Source: Lateolabrax maculatus (lineage: Eukaryota > Chordata > Actinopteri > Acropomatiformes > Lateolabracidae). Taken from it: a stretch of DNA of 64,000 bases. Shown here piece after piece: positions 12,661 through 27,781 of the stretch. Numbering within the stretch: position 1 is the stretch's first letter; each line of letters opens with the position of its first letter. The translations under genes were made by a program, and so were the position numbers. The notes under the pieces are model-generated. The model was not told the origin of the DNA. It saw nothing but the letters and a program-made list of their open reading frames with translations, and made no database searches. The stretch spans positions 26,106,001-26,170,000 of the forward strand of contig CM062217.1 of NCBI GenBank assembly GCA_031216445.1. The letters run 5' to 3'.

Positions 12661-15600
12661 GTGAGGAACGTTATTGTTTTTTTGGAGGTTTGCTTGGTCA
12701 CGGCTGTTTTTGGCTGTTTTGGCACGTGTGCGTTTTTACGCAGCGGTCGCTGACTATCTGAGAGAGTCTACGTAATTCAGAAGAAATGAGAGTGAGAGTT
12801 CTTACAGACTAAAGGTGTGTTTTATGGGCTGCTTTCATCGCCTGTGTTACCGCCAGTGATTTACCGCTGCAGTAAATGCGAGGCACCGAGGTGGTGTGGG
12901 TGGAAGCAGGGCGGGGGACAGCATTTTAAAACACTGGGTCTGAAGTCTGATCAGTGCTCTCCCCGCTCCTGCAGATCGTTCTGAGGAGACTGGAAAACAG
13001 TCAAAACAAATGTAATCTAATTAGGATATTTCCCGTGTTTGTTTCACTCATCTGTAAAGTTTTGTACTGATTTTAAAACAGGTGTGTGTCCCAAAGTTTG
13101 CCCTAGCTTTTCATTCAGGCAGACAACATTTTCTGCCATTTAAAAAAGTGTAACATTACATTGTAAAATGTAAACTGCACTAAAGGCCCCAAATTTCCAG
13201 GTAAAATACTGTTGACATCAGGAGCTATGGTAGCTACAGCTCTGATTATAGATGTTTCTTGTCTTCTAAAGGACCAACCCCGTAGCAGTAATGTTACCAG
13301 GAAGAAGCCTATACACTTGTTGACTTATTTGTAAAGTCAATATACAATTTATGTTATTTCTGTAGGATCTGATTTCTGTTTGGACTTTAAGGATCAAATA
13401 ATGATTATTTTCATTATCAATTCACCTGCCTGTTAGTTTGTTGATTGTTTGATTTATAAAATGGTGAAAAATGTCAATTTTCATTTGCAATATTCCGGAA
13501 ACCTAAGGTGATGTCTGTGTTGTCAGGCACACAGTCTAAATCCCAAAGTTATTCAATTTCTAAGGATATAAAACAGAAATTAAACAGCAAATGTTTGAGA
13601 AGCTAGAGCCACAGAATGTTCACAGTTAATCCCTCCTCCAATTCAACTTCCAATTCAGCTCAAGTTTCAATATGTATGGTCTATGAGGAGAGGGTGGAGA
13701 TAGTTGTCAGGTAGTTTGACTTCTGTGGAGCTGCACCAACCAGCCCCACCCTGTCTGCTGAGTTGGTCACAGTTTATCAACCCCGGTTGAATTCATGGTC
13801 GTTTGGACTTTGATCTCACTTTTGTTATAGACATAAATATGAATATTCCTGACAAGGCTCAAATCTTTCATCCTGAGTTGTTGAACTGTGTCACTTTAAT
13901 AAGCAAAGTGACTGCATCCACACTGAAAATGGTTAGCATTTTCTTTTTCACTTATCAAACTAAGATAGGAAAAGATAAATAATGTGCCCTAATCAGCTCT
14001 TACAAGTGAACATTTGGCCTTGCCACTGGGCCTGTTAGAACTTGTTCAGTTATAAGCAAAGTCAGATCTCGAGCAGAGTTGAATGTAGCGGCGAAGGTTC
14101 AGCACAGAGTGTGCAGGAGAGAACATGAAATGCTAATCCTCATAAGGTATCAGAGGCAGTGGTCCAGCCTCTGGTATGTCAGAGAACATGAACCTCTTTG
14201 TAATTCGGACTATTCATTATTGGTGAGTGTGGAACTAATGGGGTTAACGATGCTTGACATTAATTTAACACAGGCAGCTGGGCGCTGATCAGCTGATGTT
14301 TCCCAAATTTGAAATTGAATCCTGCATGTTAAAAAGTTTCTCCCAGACTTTTCCTAGACTTACTTAGGGCAGAGTATCATCTGATGTTTTCCAATACTAG
14401 TGCTGATGTGACACTTGGCTCGGACTGAAATATCTCAACAAATGCTGGATGAACTGCCATGACATTTTGTAGAGAAATGAATGGTCCCCGGAGGAATCCT
14501 ATCCACTTTGATGAGGATCAGATCACAGTTTAGGGTTTATGTGTTGGATTTAAACACTATACCTGGTGGGAAGGGAAATACAACAGGATTTTTTAAACAA
14601 TTTCATTGGAATTCGATTTTCAAAATCATGTGAGGAAATAATGACTTTATCCCATTTCAGCAGAACCTGCAAATAAACTGACCTTCTCTATTAAATTGAT
14701 ATTTCACCCTTGACTGATGAAGTTTTAGAAATGAGAGAGAAAGCTATGTTGCAGGCCAAGCCTCATCTTTTCTTTTTTGAGTGGGCAGTTCAGAGTGGGA
14801 CACACACGTATCAGACGAGGAATCTGTGGAATGCATAAAAAAGCGTGTGTCTGTGTGGCTAGATGGAAAACTCCTCCAGGCCTTGAGCTGCAAGCCAGCG
14901 CCACACAGTCTCTGCAACCAAGACAAGCCCAGTGCCTGGCTGGCTTCAAGGGAAGTGCCTGGATTTATCATTAAACCCCCCCCCTCCATGAAATACTTTT
15001 TGTGGACATGACTGACGTTATCAAAGTTGAGGTAATCATGTTCATAGATAGCTTCATCACTCAGTGCCATTGTGTCCAAGTGATGATTTATGACCAGCTG
15101 ATGAATGGGCCACACCTACCTGTTGTCATCTCGTTGTTAGAAAAAACCTTGCCTTGATTGCTGATAAGAATAACTGTGGGAGTCCCTGAGTGGAGACATG
15201 TACAACCAGCTAGCAGCGTGTTCCACTTCCCTCATAACCTCCAGCATGAGGTCACCAAGATCACATGGCTAACCTCTCATTTCCTCTTCGGAAACTGCAC
15301 GTGTGTGTGCACTCAAGTCAGGCTTATTCATGTACACATGAAGAAGTAAATCATGACTGAAAATCACTGGTCAGTGGAAACTTAAAATATTTATATTTTT
15401 CTGAATTTTGTAATCTGAAAGTGGTCAAATATTCACTAGCTACTAAAAATTGCTAAAATGATTGGTCACACATATGTAGCAAACAACACTTAAAATACCT
15501 CAAGACGTCAAATACTGGCATTACAAAATTAATAAAAGATTGTATTTGAAGATAAAATTATTATTGATACCATATGGGTGCTAAAAAAAAAAGGGTTTAT

Positions 15601-18600
15601 AATACTGTCAATATCACTCAAGTTTAGGAATTTTTAACTTTTTTCCAAATCTAGGCCTTTATAGAAAATCAATAGGCATGCAGTACAAACCTTTTTAATG
15701 GTTAAGTCACTTTTCAAGATATTAATGCCCAAATGTGGCTTTCCAGATAAGGCGTTTTTGAGAGTGTAAAAATTACAAAAAATCAATGGCCAAAAAAAAT
15801 ATAAGAACATTGGAATGGAACAAAAATATGTTACAAGCCTAAGTTTTTGGGCCTAAACATTATACAATTGACAAACATTGAACAAAATTTGAGATGGAGA
15901 TGCTAACACTTTCCTGGATCTGACATGGAATGACCATTCCCCATTTTGTATATGCACTCTGGATGCATATAGTGCTCGTAAAAGTCTGTCATGAAACGCG
16001 CCATCCTGCAGACAGTCAGAGTTTCAATATTCTTCCTTGTGGAGATCACAGAAACACACCTCTAATTGCCCACTTTCATAAAGAGTTCCCTTATGTAGTC
16101 ATACACGGGGCAGTTTTAGCTTGGTCAGTGGGTGAGGGGCCAGGAAACAGGAAATCCTAACATGCAGTGTTTTTCCCTGGCTCTGTTAAATCTTCAGGCT
16201 CTGGAGGGAGTGTTGGTTTGCCAACAGGTGGGCTCTCTGTACCCTGGCGAGGTGTGGCACTCTCACCTTCAACACACACCCGGCTCAGCACAGAGCGACT
16301 TGTTTTTAAACAAGTCCAGATAGCGGAAATGCCTGCTGCCGGGACCCAACAGGACACACACACACACTGTTGTTGGATGCAAGGCAGGCCTAAAGGTAGA
16401 GAGCCATCCCACAATAGCCAGCACCCTGACCTTCCAAGGTCATGAAATAAAAATGTAATTCATAATGTATCCTGTCATATGTCAGATTGTATTACTATCA
16501 GACAGCACAGTCGACCACAGAGGGATTTTCCTGCACAGGAAATGTTGGGGTCCCACGGCAAGTTTCAGACTGTCATTTAAAAAAAAGTCAGATTTGTAGC
16601 CCATAAAAATCAGTTAACATTGTATCTAGACAATATGTTATTGTCTTTGAATGTTGTTGCTTCTACAGCTGAGTCAATGGTGTGGGGTATTTCCTGAGTA
16701 GGGAATGTTGTGGTGGGCACAGAATGGACATTTTGGGCTGCCTGAACAAATCTGTCCCACTCTGAAGATGCATTAATAGTTCTTTATGGCCACTTGGAGA
16801 CACGCAACAAGATGTAAACACAATATTCACGTATTATTGCATTTCTAAAGTTGAAATTGCCAATGTGTTGCTAACAGTTGCTTATTTACACACTTTGTCC
16901 ACCTGATGTTGAATATTCACGCTCCCTTTTAGCTCTGGTTTGGTCTCCACCAATTCCTTAGAGAAATATTTGTCTCTTTAGCTGCTTAATGCTTCACTCT
17001 CCTCTAATGCACATGCATACAAGTCTCCTGCTGGCCTACAGCGCATAATTTTTTGAATATTGGATATTATGACACACCAAGGGAGGTCCTGCGACCATGT
17101 TTTTTAACCTTGATTAGACTTAATAGACTTGTAAACAAGTCTTTAAGCATTTTGGTGCCACTGCGGGGCGTTCAGCATTTTGGTGCACTTTCCTGCAGAG
17201 TTCTGTTGCCTTTAATGCTCTGCCTCTCAGCTCCACCTCTTCCTATCATTCTCTGTTGTGCTGTCCATGATTTCTCAACACTGCTCGGCCACATGCACTC
17301 CACACACTGACTGAAAAGTGTGTGTGGAAGTCATCATATCATACTGTATGTGCCTCAGAGTTGGGTTCATTTGCCTCTTAAGACTGTTGTCATTAGTTGT
17401 AATAGGCATCAGGGAATTATTTGTATGGGTCATGATTGTATCTCCAATTGATTAACTGATTCCCTAACAGATTTTGAGTAAGTCACACACTGATAAGCAC
17501 CGGTGGTCCACAATTCTGAGCCAGAAACATGCCAGGAGCAGAGTACTGAAGTTTCCCTGTGGGCTAACGTGCACTCTGGAAAAACTGCTCCCAAGAAATT
17601 CTTGTCCCGCCTCTAATTACCTCTGTAAACATGATTAAATCCAACTAAATGTGCTTTCATTTGGTGCCCTGGATCCTTGCACAAGCCCAGTCGCCGCTCT
17701 TGCTTCAGCTCTGATGGGAACACAGTCTAAATTTATGAGTCAGCCTATGGGTCTGTCTCGGTGGAATGTTTTTGTTAAGGCACTGTGGAGAGAGCAGGAG
17801 GGGGTGGGGGTGTTCTCATGTGAGTTTATTAAATAGCAGCCTGGTCTCCACTCAGATCTCTACGATCAGGACATGCCGAAACTGCTGAGCTGACGTTGGC
17901 GATAAGACGAGCTGCCATGTAAACAAAACACAGTGTTGGTTAGATTAGATTACCACGGTGATGGGAGACAACACAGTAGTCATCATCATTAGAGCTGATA
18001 GCTGGCCTCAGCACTGCAGAGGCCCCCTGGACAATTAGTCTGGTAGTCGGATGCAGCACAACAGAGAGTCAACCGGACTCACAGCAGCAGCTCACACAGC
18101 TCCCTGAGATGTTTTTCCATCCTCTAAATCTGACATATGCTTAATGGAAAAAGATTATCTGTGGAATGTGACTCCAGTGTAAGGAGTTGGCCCGGACACT
18201 ACATTTCAGTTATTGAGTAGTGATATCTTCAATGTTCCTGAACATGGGAACAGTGGAGTCTCTGGATTATTGAAGTTACCATGTAATAGGTTTCTGTTAT
18301 TGTCTTTTCCTGGACGGCGGTTGGTTTTGAGTACTGCATGACTCATTAGCTGCAGTGGAAAATAATGAAGTAAATTTACTCAAAAACTGTAGTTAAGTAA
18401 AAGTTTGTGGTACTTATACTTTCCTTTTAATATATCCATTATATCTTTATACTCATAATCCACTACAATGCAGATTGCGATATAGTAGTTTATACTCATA
18501 CTAACATATGATAAGTTACAAAATACAACACTTAAAACCGGGTCTGGTTGAGAACCTTTGCTGCATTTCAGATGTCAACATGAGTTGTTAGCAGTTCCCC

Positions 18601-18931
18601 CAAATAGACATTTTCCCTCTAAACCTCCCAGATTGTTTAATTTAAATAACTGTTGGAGGCCAAATAGGTGAATGTATCCATTACTTCTGAAAAAACAAAA
18701 ACTACTTTGTGTATCGAAACTGTGATTTTCTTCTTTCCTCTTCCAGTAATCATCTTGTGTCCTTCAGATTTATATGGTGACCCTTTAGTAGAGGCCTAAC
18801 CCCTAGGTTGGGTACCATTGGACTAAATTACCTCTTACTCTATTACTCTATATCAAATAGTAATACTCGCTCCACCTGGAGCAGCTGCAACAGTAAAATG
18901 CTGTTTACACATGAATACATCAGTATTAGTA

Positions 18932-19007
<76 letters not shown>

Positions 19008-22000
19008 GTTAGTAGTAGTAGTAGTCTGGTTTGTTGTCTGTCCTCCTGTTCTGTCTCCCCTCTCCCCCTCTCTCCTCCCCTTTCAACCCAACTGGGTCGA
19101 TGCAGATGGCCGCCCACCCAGAGCCTGGTTCTGCTCGAGGTTTCTACCTGTTAAAAGGGAGTTTTTCCTCGTCACTGTCGCCAAGTGCTGCTCATGGTGG
19201 GAACTGTTGGGTCTCTGTAAATAATATTTTAAAGAGTATAGTCTAGACCTACTCTATGTGAAAGCATCTTGAGATAACTTTTGTTATGATTTGGCGCTAT
19301 ACAAATAAAATTGACTTGACTTGACTATTAAGAATATGATAATGTCATGCAGTCATATTTCAGTCACGAGACATTTTTCTTTTTAACTTTTACTTTTAGA
19401 TTTTGCATATCTGTGATACAATATTTGAAAGTCAGAGCTTTCCTTTGTGGCCTTTTTTTGAAAATGGAACTTGCTCGGGTGTCATAGTGGACCCAAGCGT
19501 GGGATATTCACCCTCACCCCCTCCAGATATACCAGCACCTATTCTCACATGACTGAATTGAAATGTATTTAAGTCACAGGACTACACATGAGCAACTTCC
19601 AGTGACAAAAAACACAGAAAGAGTATTTCATTACAGATTTGATTGGCTGATTCTTACCAAAACACTCCTTGGGAATCGTACTTAGCATCTCTCCTTACAT
19701 TTCTGTGTGCGCAGGCTTGTAACTTTAGTTTAGTTAACTTTCACAACAGTAAACCTACATAACAGTAGGTTTAATACCCTAATGTCAAGTTCCATGACGC
19801 AAAACAAAGGCAAACCATGATGTGACAAACTCTGAAGGGCTAATAAAACTGCCCACTGGAAAAGATAAAGAAGGATTACAGACCCAGGCAGAAGTAATGG
19901 ATACATTACCCCCGTCAGATGGATGCTCAATCACTCTAGATAAGGCTGTGTTTATGCCAGGTCCTGTCCAGTTGATATTCAAATCTAAGAACAGTATGTA
20001 TTGCTTTGTATGTCATAGTGGGTGAGGCAGTCTACTTTATTTTTCTTCTATTATTTACTTAATGCAGTGAGTAATGATATTACTAAGCATAATCATTGAT
20101 CTTGTGGACTCTTTGTTGTACAGCGGATAAGATGATAAAACTGACGGATCATCTAGATTTAGGTTCAAGACTCTGTCTCTCCTCGTACCTCTCGTCCCTT
20201 GCTTTGTACTCCGCAGAAGGAGTTCTCAAAGTGGTGTTTTTGAGTAGAGGTACTTCAATACAACAATAGGGCTTAAGACAAGCAAGGCAAAATCCATTCC
20301 TAGTCTTGACTAATGGTGGATAAAGACACCCTTAAACGGTGAAGAGGACTTCACATGCAGACATTCACACACTCCTGTCCCAAGCTTCCTGAATAGTTTA
20401 CCAGCAGTAAGAAGTACCTCAAATAGTCATCACACGCCCTCATGTTGTTATGAGCAGCCACTTTGTTGGAGCTTCTCTGTTTTTGTAGATGGTCAGTGGA
20501 AATATTGAAAAGTTTGCTGACGTGTACTAATGCAACAGTCAAATAAGGGAAGCATCCTCCTTGAGTGTATCTCCTGCTGTCTCCAATTGTTTGAAATGAA
20601 TGAGGTCTTTGATTCCCCTCTGCCGTCTGATGCGGTCTGGTTGTCATGTGATTATGCTGAGTGGCTTTTCCAAAAGAAGCATGCCAACCGTGGTGCGTTT
20701 CAAAGCAACCACTTTGAAGCAGCTGCTCTCAGTCTTGCCAGATGGATGAAACTGAAGATCAGGGTTCATCTAGTCACCAGTACTGGGAGAAACATCAGTG
20801 GACTGAATCAGCTGGCAGGGCACAGGACAGTCTGAAAGAGCTTTTGAAACAGGACTTGCACAACAATAAAGATGCTAGAGGTCTACTTTTAAACTCACAC
20901 AAACAAAATTATTATAGCCATTTCTTAAATCAGGGTCAGGGAGGTGGGAGTTTGTGGTGTTTTCACCCTCTCACAAGCTTTCTCATTTGTAGTCATAATC
21001 ATATGGAGCTTAGTGCTGTGTGACTAATATGAGTGTCAAACACAGATTGCATTGTTACTGTCTGCTGTGGGTATTACACGAGTCAGCCCTGACTCAGTTT
21101 TCAATCTGCAATGCCTCAGCCCCTCCCACCCTAAAGTTGAAAATGCAGTAATGTTTGAAAGGTACAGTGCTCCCCAAGATCACTACTGGGATGGAATTTA
21201 CTGTTGACAAAAGATAACGTTCTCTTTGTATTGAACCTAAATAAGATTTTGGTACTGATTGAAATGTGTCAGTGTTACACAGCACAATAAGCATTACAGC
21301 AACACCAAAAGCTGGCATGAAGTGCATGCTCAGGTTTGTACATTTGGGTTACTTACTTGTCAATCAAGTAAGCCATGATTTGATTTGATATCATCACATT
21401 TCCAATTTGTTTTGTACTTTTTAGACAAAGTTCTTGTACAGCTGTTTTTCTTTACACAACATTTAACATTTTAAGACCCTTTGATCCTTTTGTTGGGTGA
21501 ATAAAATGATTTCTTAGGAAAACATTCTTAAATTCAGTAAGCTATCAAAAGTGTAATTTTGGTATTTTGATTTCCAACATGGTCAGACAATACATTGTTC
21601 AGACTAGTTCTGTTCGAGTGCGTCTCTACCTTTTTAGGGTTAGGTTCTAATCTGACAGTTGAGGAAGGTATGTGGGGAAATACACTGGCATCTCTCCCCT
21701 TCCTCCAACTCTCTTTTTCTCAGATGAGGGTCACATTCCTCTTGAGGTTTCCTGTCCAAAAGGCCAGTTAGGTAGAAAACTGTTCCATTGTGCATTTCGA
21801 TGACCATGTGCCTGTGCAGAGGCTAAAGCACAATCAGTTACGCAGATTTTCAGGGAATAACATTTTACAAACTGACTTCAGAGCTACAACAAGCAACTCT
21901 GGACGTAGCACTCCTCTGTTGACGTCTTGAGTGTTTCATGAAGTGTGATACATTCCCCTCGTGGGGTGGGGGTGGGGGGCTGGCTAAGCAGGAGGGGGCT

Positions 22001-25000
22001 GACTCAAACTGACATGTGGAAAAGAAGCAGTTCACTCTCTTTGGTCACCAGGATGTTTATTCAAGATGGTTTGCCTTAATCTCTGCAGTTCCAAACAATG
22101 ATGTCAGGCCCATTTCACCTGTATCCTTTTGTCCCACGGTGACTCTATACTTTTCAAGGGAGTCTATATGCCTTTTGAACCAGTTATTGTTGAAGGAAAA
22201 TGGCATTTTCGGTCATATGGTAATTTCCCTCTTCATATCTAGACCCAGTCATCAGCCCTAATGTTGTGGATGATGAGCAGATGGGATCAAATGGGTCACC
22301 CTACTGCCATTGCAACTGTTGCAACTATTCCATTTGGCCAATTACTGTTGCTGCATGTCTTATAATCTTCATATTATCAAACTTATTGCATTGCAATCAA
22401 AATTATGCAAGGCTCTAGAACTTAAAACACTATTTAGACATTTTTTAAGACTCTAATACAATAGTTAATACACACGCCTCTAAAGGGAAGCAAATACAGA
22501 AGAGGTATATTGTAACTCTTGTTCTGACGTGGGGTGATGGGAGGGTTATACTGGTGGTTTATGTTGGAAAGATCCATGCAAGAGTATCCAATTAATGATG
22601 CATTCCAACTCAAGCCGTTTGGCACAAGTTAGGCAGTTTTTTTCCCTCCTTTAGTCTGATTTTGATCCAGCCTCAACCGCAATGAGCAGACCATTCCCAA
22701 GATTCCTATGTAACTAACCTCTGATATGTGGCTAAAAGTAGAGATGTTCTACCACTCATGCAGATCAGCTCAGAATCAAAATCAGCCTTGAGGTTATAAA
22801 GGCACTTCAATGACTCAGCATCAACTCTATGAGTCCAATACACCTCTGATCCTAGTTTATTGTAGCCCACAGTGCTTCCTGTCTGCTACCTGTCGGAAAA
22901 AATTGCTCCATTTAAAAACTGGACTTGTTTCCTAATGCACACCTTGCAGCACAACTGGACAAGTGGAATATGTAACAAAAAAAAAATCTAAGCTCAACGG
23001 TCCATGTACTAGCTTTTTAGAGCTTTCAAGCACATCATTGCTTTCAATCGTGTCTTTCATAGACCAGCAGTCAGTGAACAGCCAGAGAAAGATCAAGGAG
23101 GACATTTATATTCAACACCAGTCCATCTTTAAACAGAGACAGGGGTTAGGGCACTTATGTTTGAAAATGACCGCCTTTGCAGCAGATTTATGGAATTGCC
23201 AGTTCATAAATTTAAACTTACAGTTTCAACACATAATGCAATTTGATAGATGCAAAAATCTGCACAAGATTGCTGTTAGCCAGTTTTGCAAGGTATGCTG
23301 AGTAAATCAGCAACCTAAACGTAACTAAATTCGTCTGAATGATAATTTTCAAATGGACTGCAGTTTGTCTTTAAGCTCATGAGAAAGTAAAAAAAGCTAT
23401 TTTTTGTTTTCCAGGAGTAAAATACAGTGAACTCTGTTGGGCCTTATTTACCTTACTAGCCCTACATTACATTCTTGGCAGTGTGACTGTTGCACATGTG
23501 TAAATTGTGATGTTGATGCTGACACACCTTTATTTTTCAGGTATTTTGTTAATGCCTGACAGCACAGCGAGACTCTCCACAGATATTAACACTACATTCC
23601 ACAAGACACAATATTGTAGGAAACAATTACCAGAAATCTGTGATACAGGCTATATCTACTCAGCTTTTTAAGACTGACTCCATCCAGGCAGATAAAGAAT
23701 GACGCACATCTGGATCAGGGAAAATCAACTGATTGGGATTCACCTTCAGTAGCTAAAACATGCGTCTTTCATAGGAAACTATATCTATGAATAGAAGAAT
23801 GCTTAGCAGTGCAAATCTTCCTCTTACATTGTAATAGTTTAGACATGTGAAGGCCAACCAGAGCTCTAGCAAAATCATTGTTTGAAACACAGTGTGAAAC
23901 ACAGCATTGCAGGCATTGCCCACATTTCCACATTCACTGTGTAAATAAGAAAAATCCCTAACTCCACAATGTAGAAAATTTCTTGAACAGTGTTACTACT
24001 GTCCTAACCGTGTGTGTCTGTGTGTTTCAGCTCGGACCGGGGAGGTGATGGGGAAGTTTGGGCATCTGTATGAGCAGCAGTATGCAGTGGCTCTCTTTAA
24101 CAAAGTCCGCTTTGACATAGAAGGAGGAGGTGGCCCGCAACCCCAACTACTACACCGCAAGGTAAAACCTCTTCTTCCACCACTCTGCAAGACTCTGAGC
24201 ACAGATAAATCCTGCTATATGTCTCCTAACTTTTTTACACACAACTGTATGGAAGACCAGCTCTTCCAGGAAAAGAAAAATGTAGATGAAATGTTGAGAT
24301 TTACAAAAGTAAAAATACGTTAAAATTATGAAATAGAAAGACTTAATCAGTTAAAATTATCCTGTTTTGTATTCACTGAAATGTCGCTGTAGCACCGAGA
24401 ATGTATGTCATGTACCGAGAGCCAGCACCAAATGTCTGGCCAGATTTGTCATTTTAATGCTGTTTACTTATTCTTTGATCAGATAGATAAGTTTATTTTA
24501 AACTTGTTGTTTTTGTAGGAAAAAACATTGTGATATCTACATTAATAATTATAATGTTAATAATACATATATATTTATTTATAAGTAAGGTATTAAATAT
24601 GGTATTGATACCAAACTCAGGCACCATACTGTATTGGCACTAGTATAAAAAAAATATCAAGCAATACCTAACCTTAGTGCAGCATTATAGGTAGGTATAC
24701 AGTTGAAGTCGGAAGTTTACATACACTTGGGTTGAAATCATTAAAACTCATTTTTTAACCACTCCACAGATTTCATGTCAACAAACTATAGTTTTGGCAA
24801 GTTGGTTAGGACATCTGCTTTGTGCATGACACAAGTAATTTTTCCAACAATAGTTTACAGACAGATTATTTAATTCATAATTCACTATATCATAATTGCA
24901 GTGGATCAGAAGTTTACATACCCTTAGTTGACCGTGCCTTTAAATAGCTTGGAAAATTGCAGAAAATTATGTCATGGCTTAAGAAGCTTCTGATAGGCTA

Positions 25001-26032
25001 ACTGCCATAATTTTAATCAAACTGAGGTGTACATGTGGATATATTTAAAGACCTACCTTCAAACTCAGTGCCGTGTTGCTTGACATAAAGGGAAAATCAA
25101 AAGAAATCAGCCAAAGACCTCAGAAAAAGAATTGTGGACCTCCATAAGTCTGGTTCATCCTTGGAGTAACAATAGTCTGCAAGTATAAACACCATGGGAC
25201 CAACAAGTACACCGAAGAACACCATCCCAAGCGTGAAGACCGGGAGTGGCAGCATCATGTTGTGGGGGTGCTTTGCTGCAGGAGGGACTGGTGCATTTCA
25301 CAAAATAGATGGCATCATGAGGAAGGAAAATGATGTGGATATATTGAAGCAACATCTCAAGACATCACCCGGGAAGTTAAAGCTTGGTTGCAAATGGGTC
25401 TTTCAAATGGACAATGACCCCAAGTGTACTTCCAAAGTTGTGGCAAAATGGCTTAAGGACAACAAAGTCAAGGCACTGGAGTGGCCATCACAAAGCCCTG
25501 ATTTCAGTCCAATAGAACATCTGTGGGCAGACCTGAAAAGGCGTGTGCGAGCAAGGAGGTCTACAAACCTGACTCAGTTACACCAATTCTGTCAGGAGGA
25601 ATGGGCCAACATTCCAGCAACTTATTATGGGAAGCTTGTGGAAGGCTAGCCTAATCGTTTGACCCAAGTTAAACAATTTAAAGGCAATGCTACCAAATAC
25701 TAACTAGGTGTATGTAAACCTCTGACCCAACGGGAATGTGATGAAAGAAATAAAAGCTGAAATAAATCATTCTCTCTACCATTGTTCTGACATTTCACAT
25801 TCTTAATCCTAACTGACCTAAAACAGGTAATGTTAACTAGGATTAAATGTCAGGAGTTGTGAAAAACGTGGGTTTAAATGTATTTGACTAAGGTGTATGT
25901 AAACTTCTGACTTCAACTGTAGGTACATGGTGTCTGGTGCTTATTTTTTTGATTTGGGTTTTTGTCAATGGTCAAACACGTTATAGTTTTGCATGTTGTG
26001 CTCTGCTTTTTACAGTATATTGACACATAGCT

Positions 26033-26089
<57 letters not shown>

Positions 26090-27718
26090 GAGTCTGATAA
26101 TGGCCTGGTTTAAGAGTGTAATAAGGAATGCAGCCGACTCTCTTGAGGAAAACAATGCTAACTGGGTGTCTGGGGATTAACACACAGCTGCTAATGGATT
26201 CAGTTCAGATGTGTATATTTATGAAACGTAAACAGACTTTTCCCCTTCTTCTTTTGCAATTTAAAAAAATCTCTTAATCCTTCTGACCCCTTGTGTGTTG
26301 TGTTGTCCTGAAAATGTGTCTTTGTGGTGTGTAAGGTTTGAGTTAAAATATATTCTCACCCACAGATTCCTCTGGAGAACAAGTCCATCTTCTCTGGCTC
26401 ACTCTTTCAGTACCTAGAGGAGAACAAGAAATGGAGGAACCGCTTCCTTTTCGTTCCAGACTCCTACAACATCAATTGTTATGACAACAAAGCGGTAAGG
26501 GGGGGAGAGAGAACTGTGCGTACAGTATTTTTTTTTAGATGATGCTAGTCTGAGTCACTGTGTAACTCTGCTTCCTGTCGTAACTTCCAGTCCCATGACA
26601 GACGCCTTCATCCCAAAGGAACCATCGACTGTGCTGGCTACAAAGTGCTGAAATCTATGGAGCAATACCTGGATCTGATCAGCAACAGCCTGCCTGGTGA
26701 GGAAAAGGATGGGAGAGGTGGCGGGAGAGGGGAGCAGAGGCTAAAGATGCATTTTATGCTTTTTAGTCAGAATTTTTTTAATTTCATTTTTTTCATGGCC
26801 AGGGGGTTTCTAAACAACAAACAAAACAACATTTTCATAAGTCTTTCAAATAACTGTATTCTTATTAAGGTGGAAAAGCCACCTTTTTCATATCATATCA
26901 CATCCTATCATACATCAACCATTGGACACTAAATTCTCAGCTGGAACCCAGGATTATTTATTTATGATGATAGAGGGCGATAGAAACCTTCTCATATTTG
27001 GGGTCTTTCTGCTGATCGCCAGTGTAGTCCTGATTATTTTGTATGTCTGTATATATAATACACATGGGTTGTAAAGCACTTCTGAAGAAGTTTGAGTTTG
27101 GGAGTTTAGGGAGAGTTGAAACACTGGAAGGAATGATAAATGGAAAGAGGAGTAGAGCTGTAGCGGATGTAGGGCAAAGGGGCCCACAGCGAGGATGCTG
27201 CTTACCTAAATGTCATATTTAATCCTTTAAACATGAGAGCGAATGGGTTGTGTTTAAACCTGCCAGAGGGTGCTCAGAACACCCTAAACTGCCTTTTTTT
27301 TATATTCTTTTTGTAAATCATGACCACTAAACTTGCCAAGCAAGGCAGATGTAATAAATGACCTGTATTTGGTTTGGATGGAAGTAATAAGCCGTAGCAA
27401 TAGACGCTGTTAGCAGAATGGGGGGAGGGGATGGTGTGTGTTTAGGATTTTGTATCTGATTACTCCCGGCATCAGGTAAATATTTTCTTACGGCTGCACC
27501 TCATAGACTGTATATAAAGATGGACGACACGTCTCCACTGCCTCCTGCTGTACACAAATGAAGCCAAAATATCCCTGATATGGGCGCGGCCATCTTACGC
27601 TAGTGACTTCATCTGGAACCATATGGGGAGTGGAGCCACCGGGATCCGCGGCGTCGAGGTTCCTGTCCATACAACCAATTCAGATTTAAATTTCAGTGTT
27701 ATTGATCACCTGCTCCCC

Positions 27719-27781
<63 letters not shown>

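Larger units (their letters stand above)
12661..24030 (+). other. niban2 intron 1 (11.4 kb)
   Basis: Contains the 28-bp repeat copy 2, a diverged repeat at about 14,410-14,570, a trinucleotide array plus LINE tail at 18,935-19,322, and a G-rich run at 21,960. The other stretches (12,661-14,400, 14,650-18,350, 19,330-24,030) show no exon, RNA gene or repeat that I recognise. Intron 1 of such genes often holds enhancers, which cannot be seen directly. Confidence 0.6.

Noticed and set aside
18808..19224. 138-codon frame with poly-Leu/poly-Val
   Set aside because: Created by the GTT/ATT/AGT microsatellite and the LINE tail.
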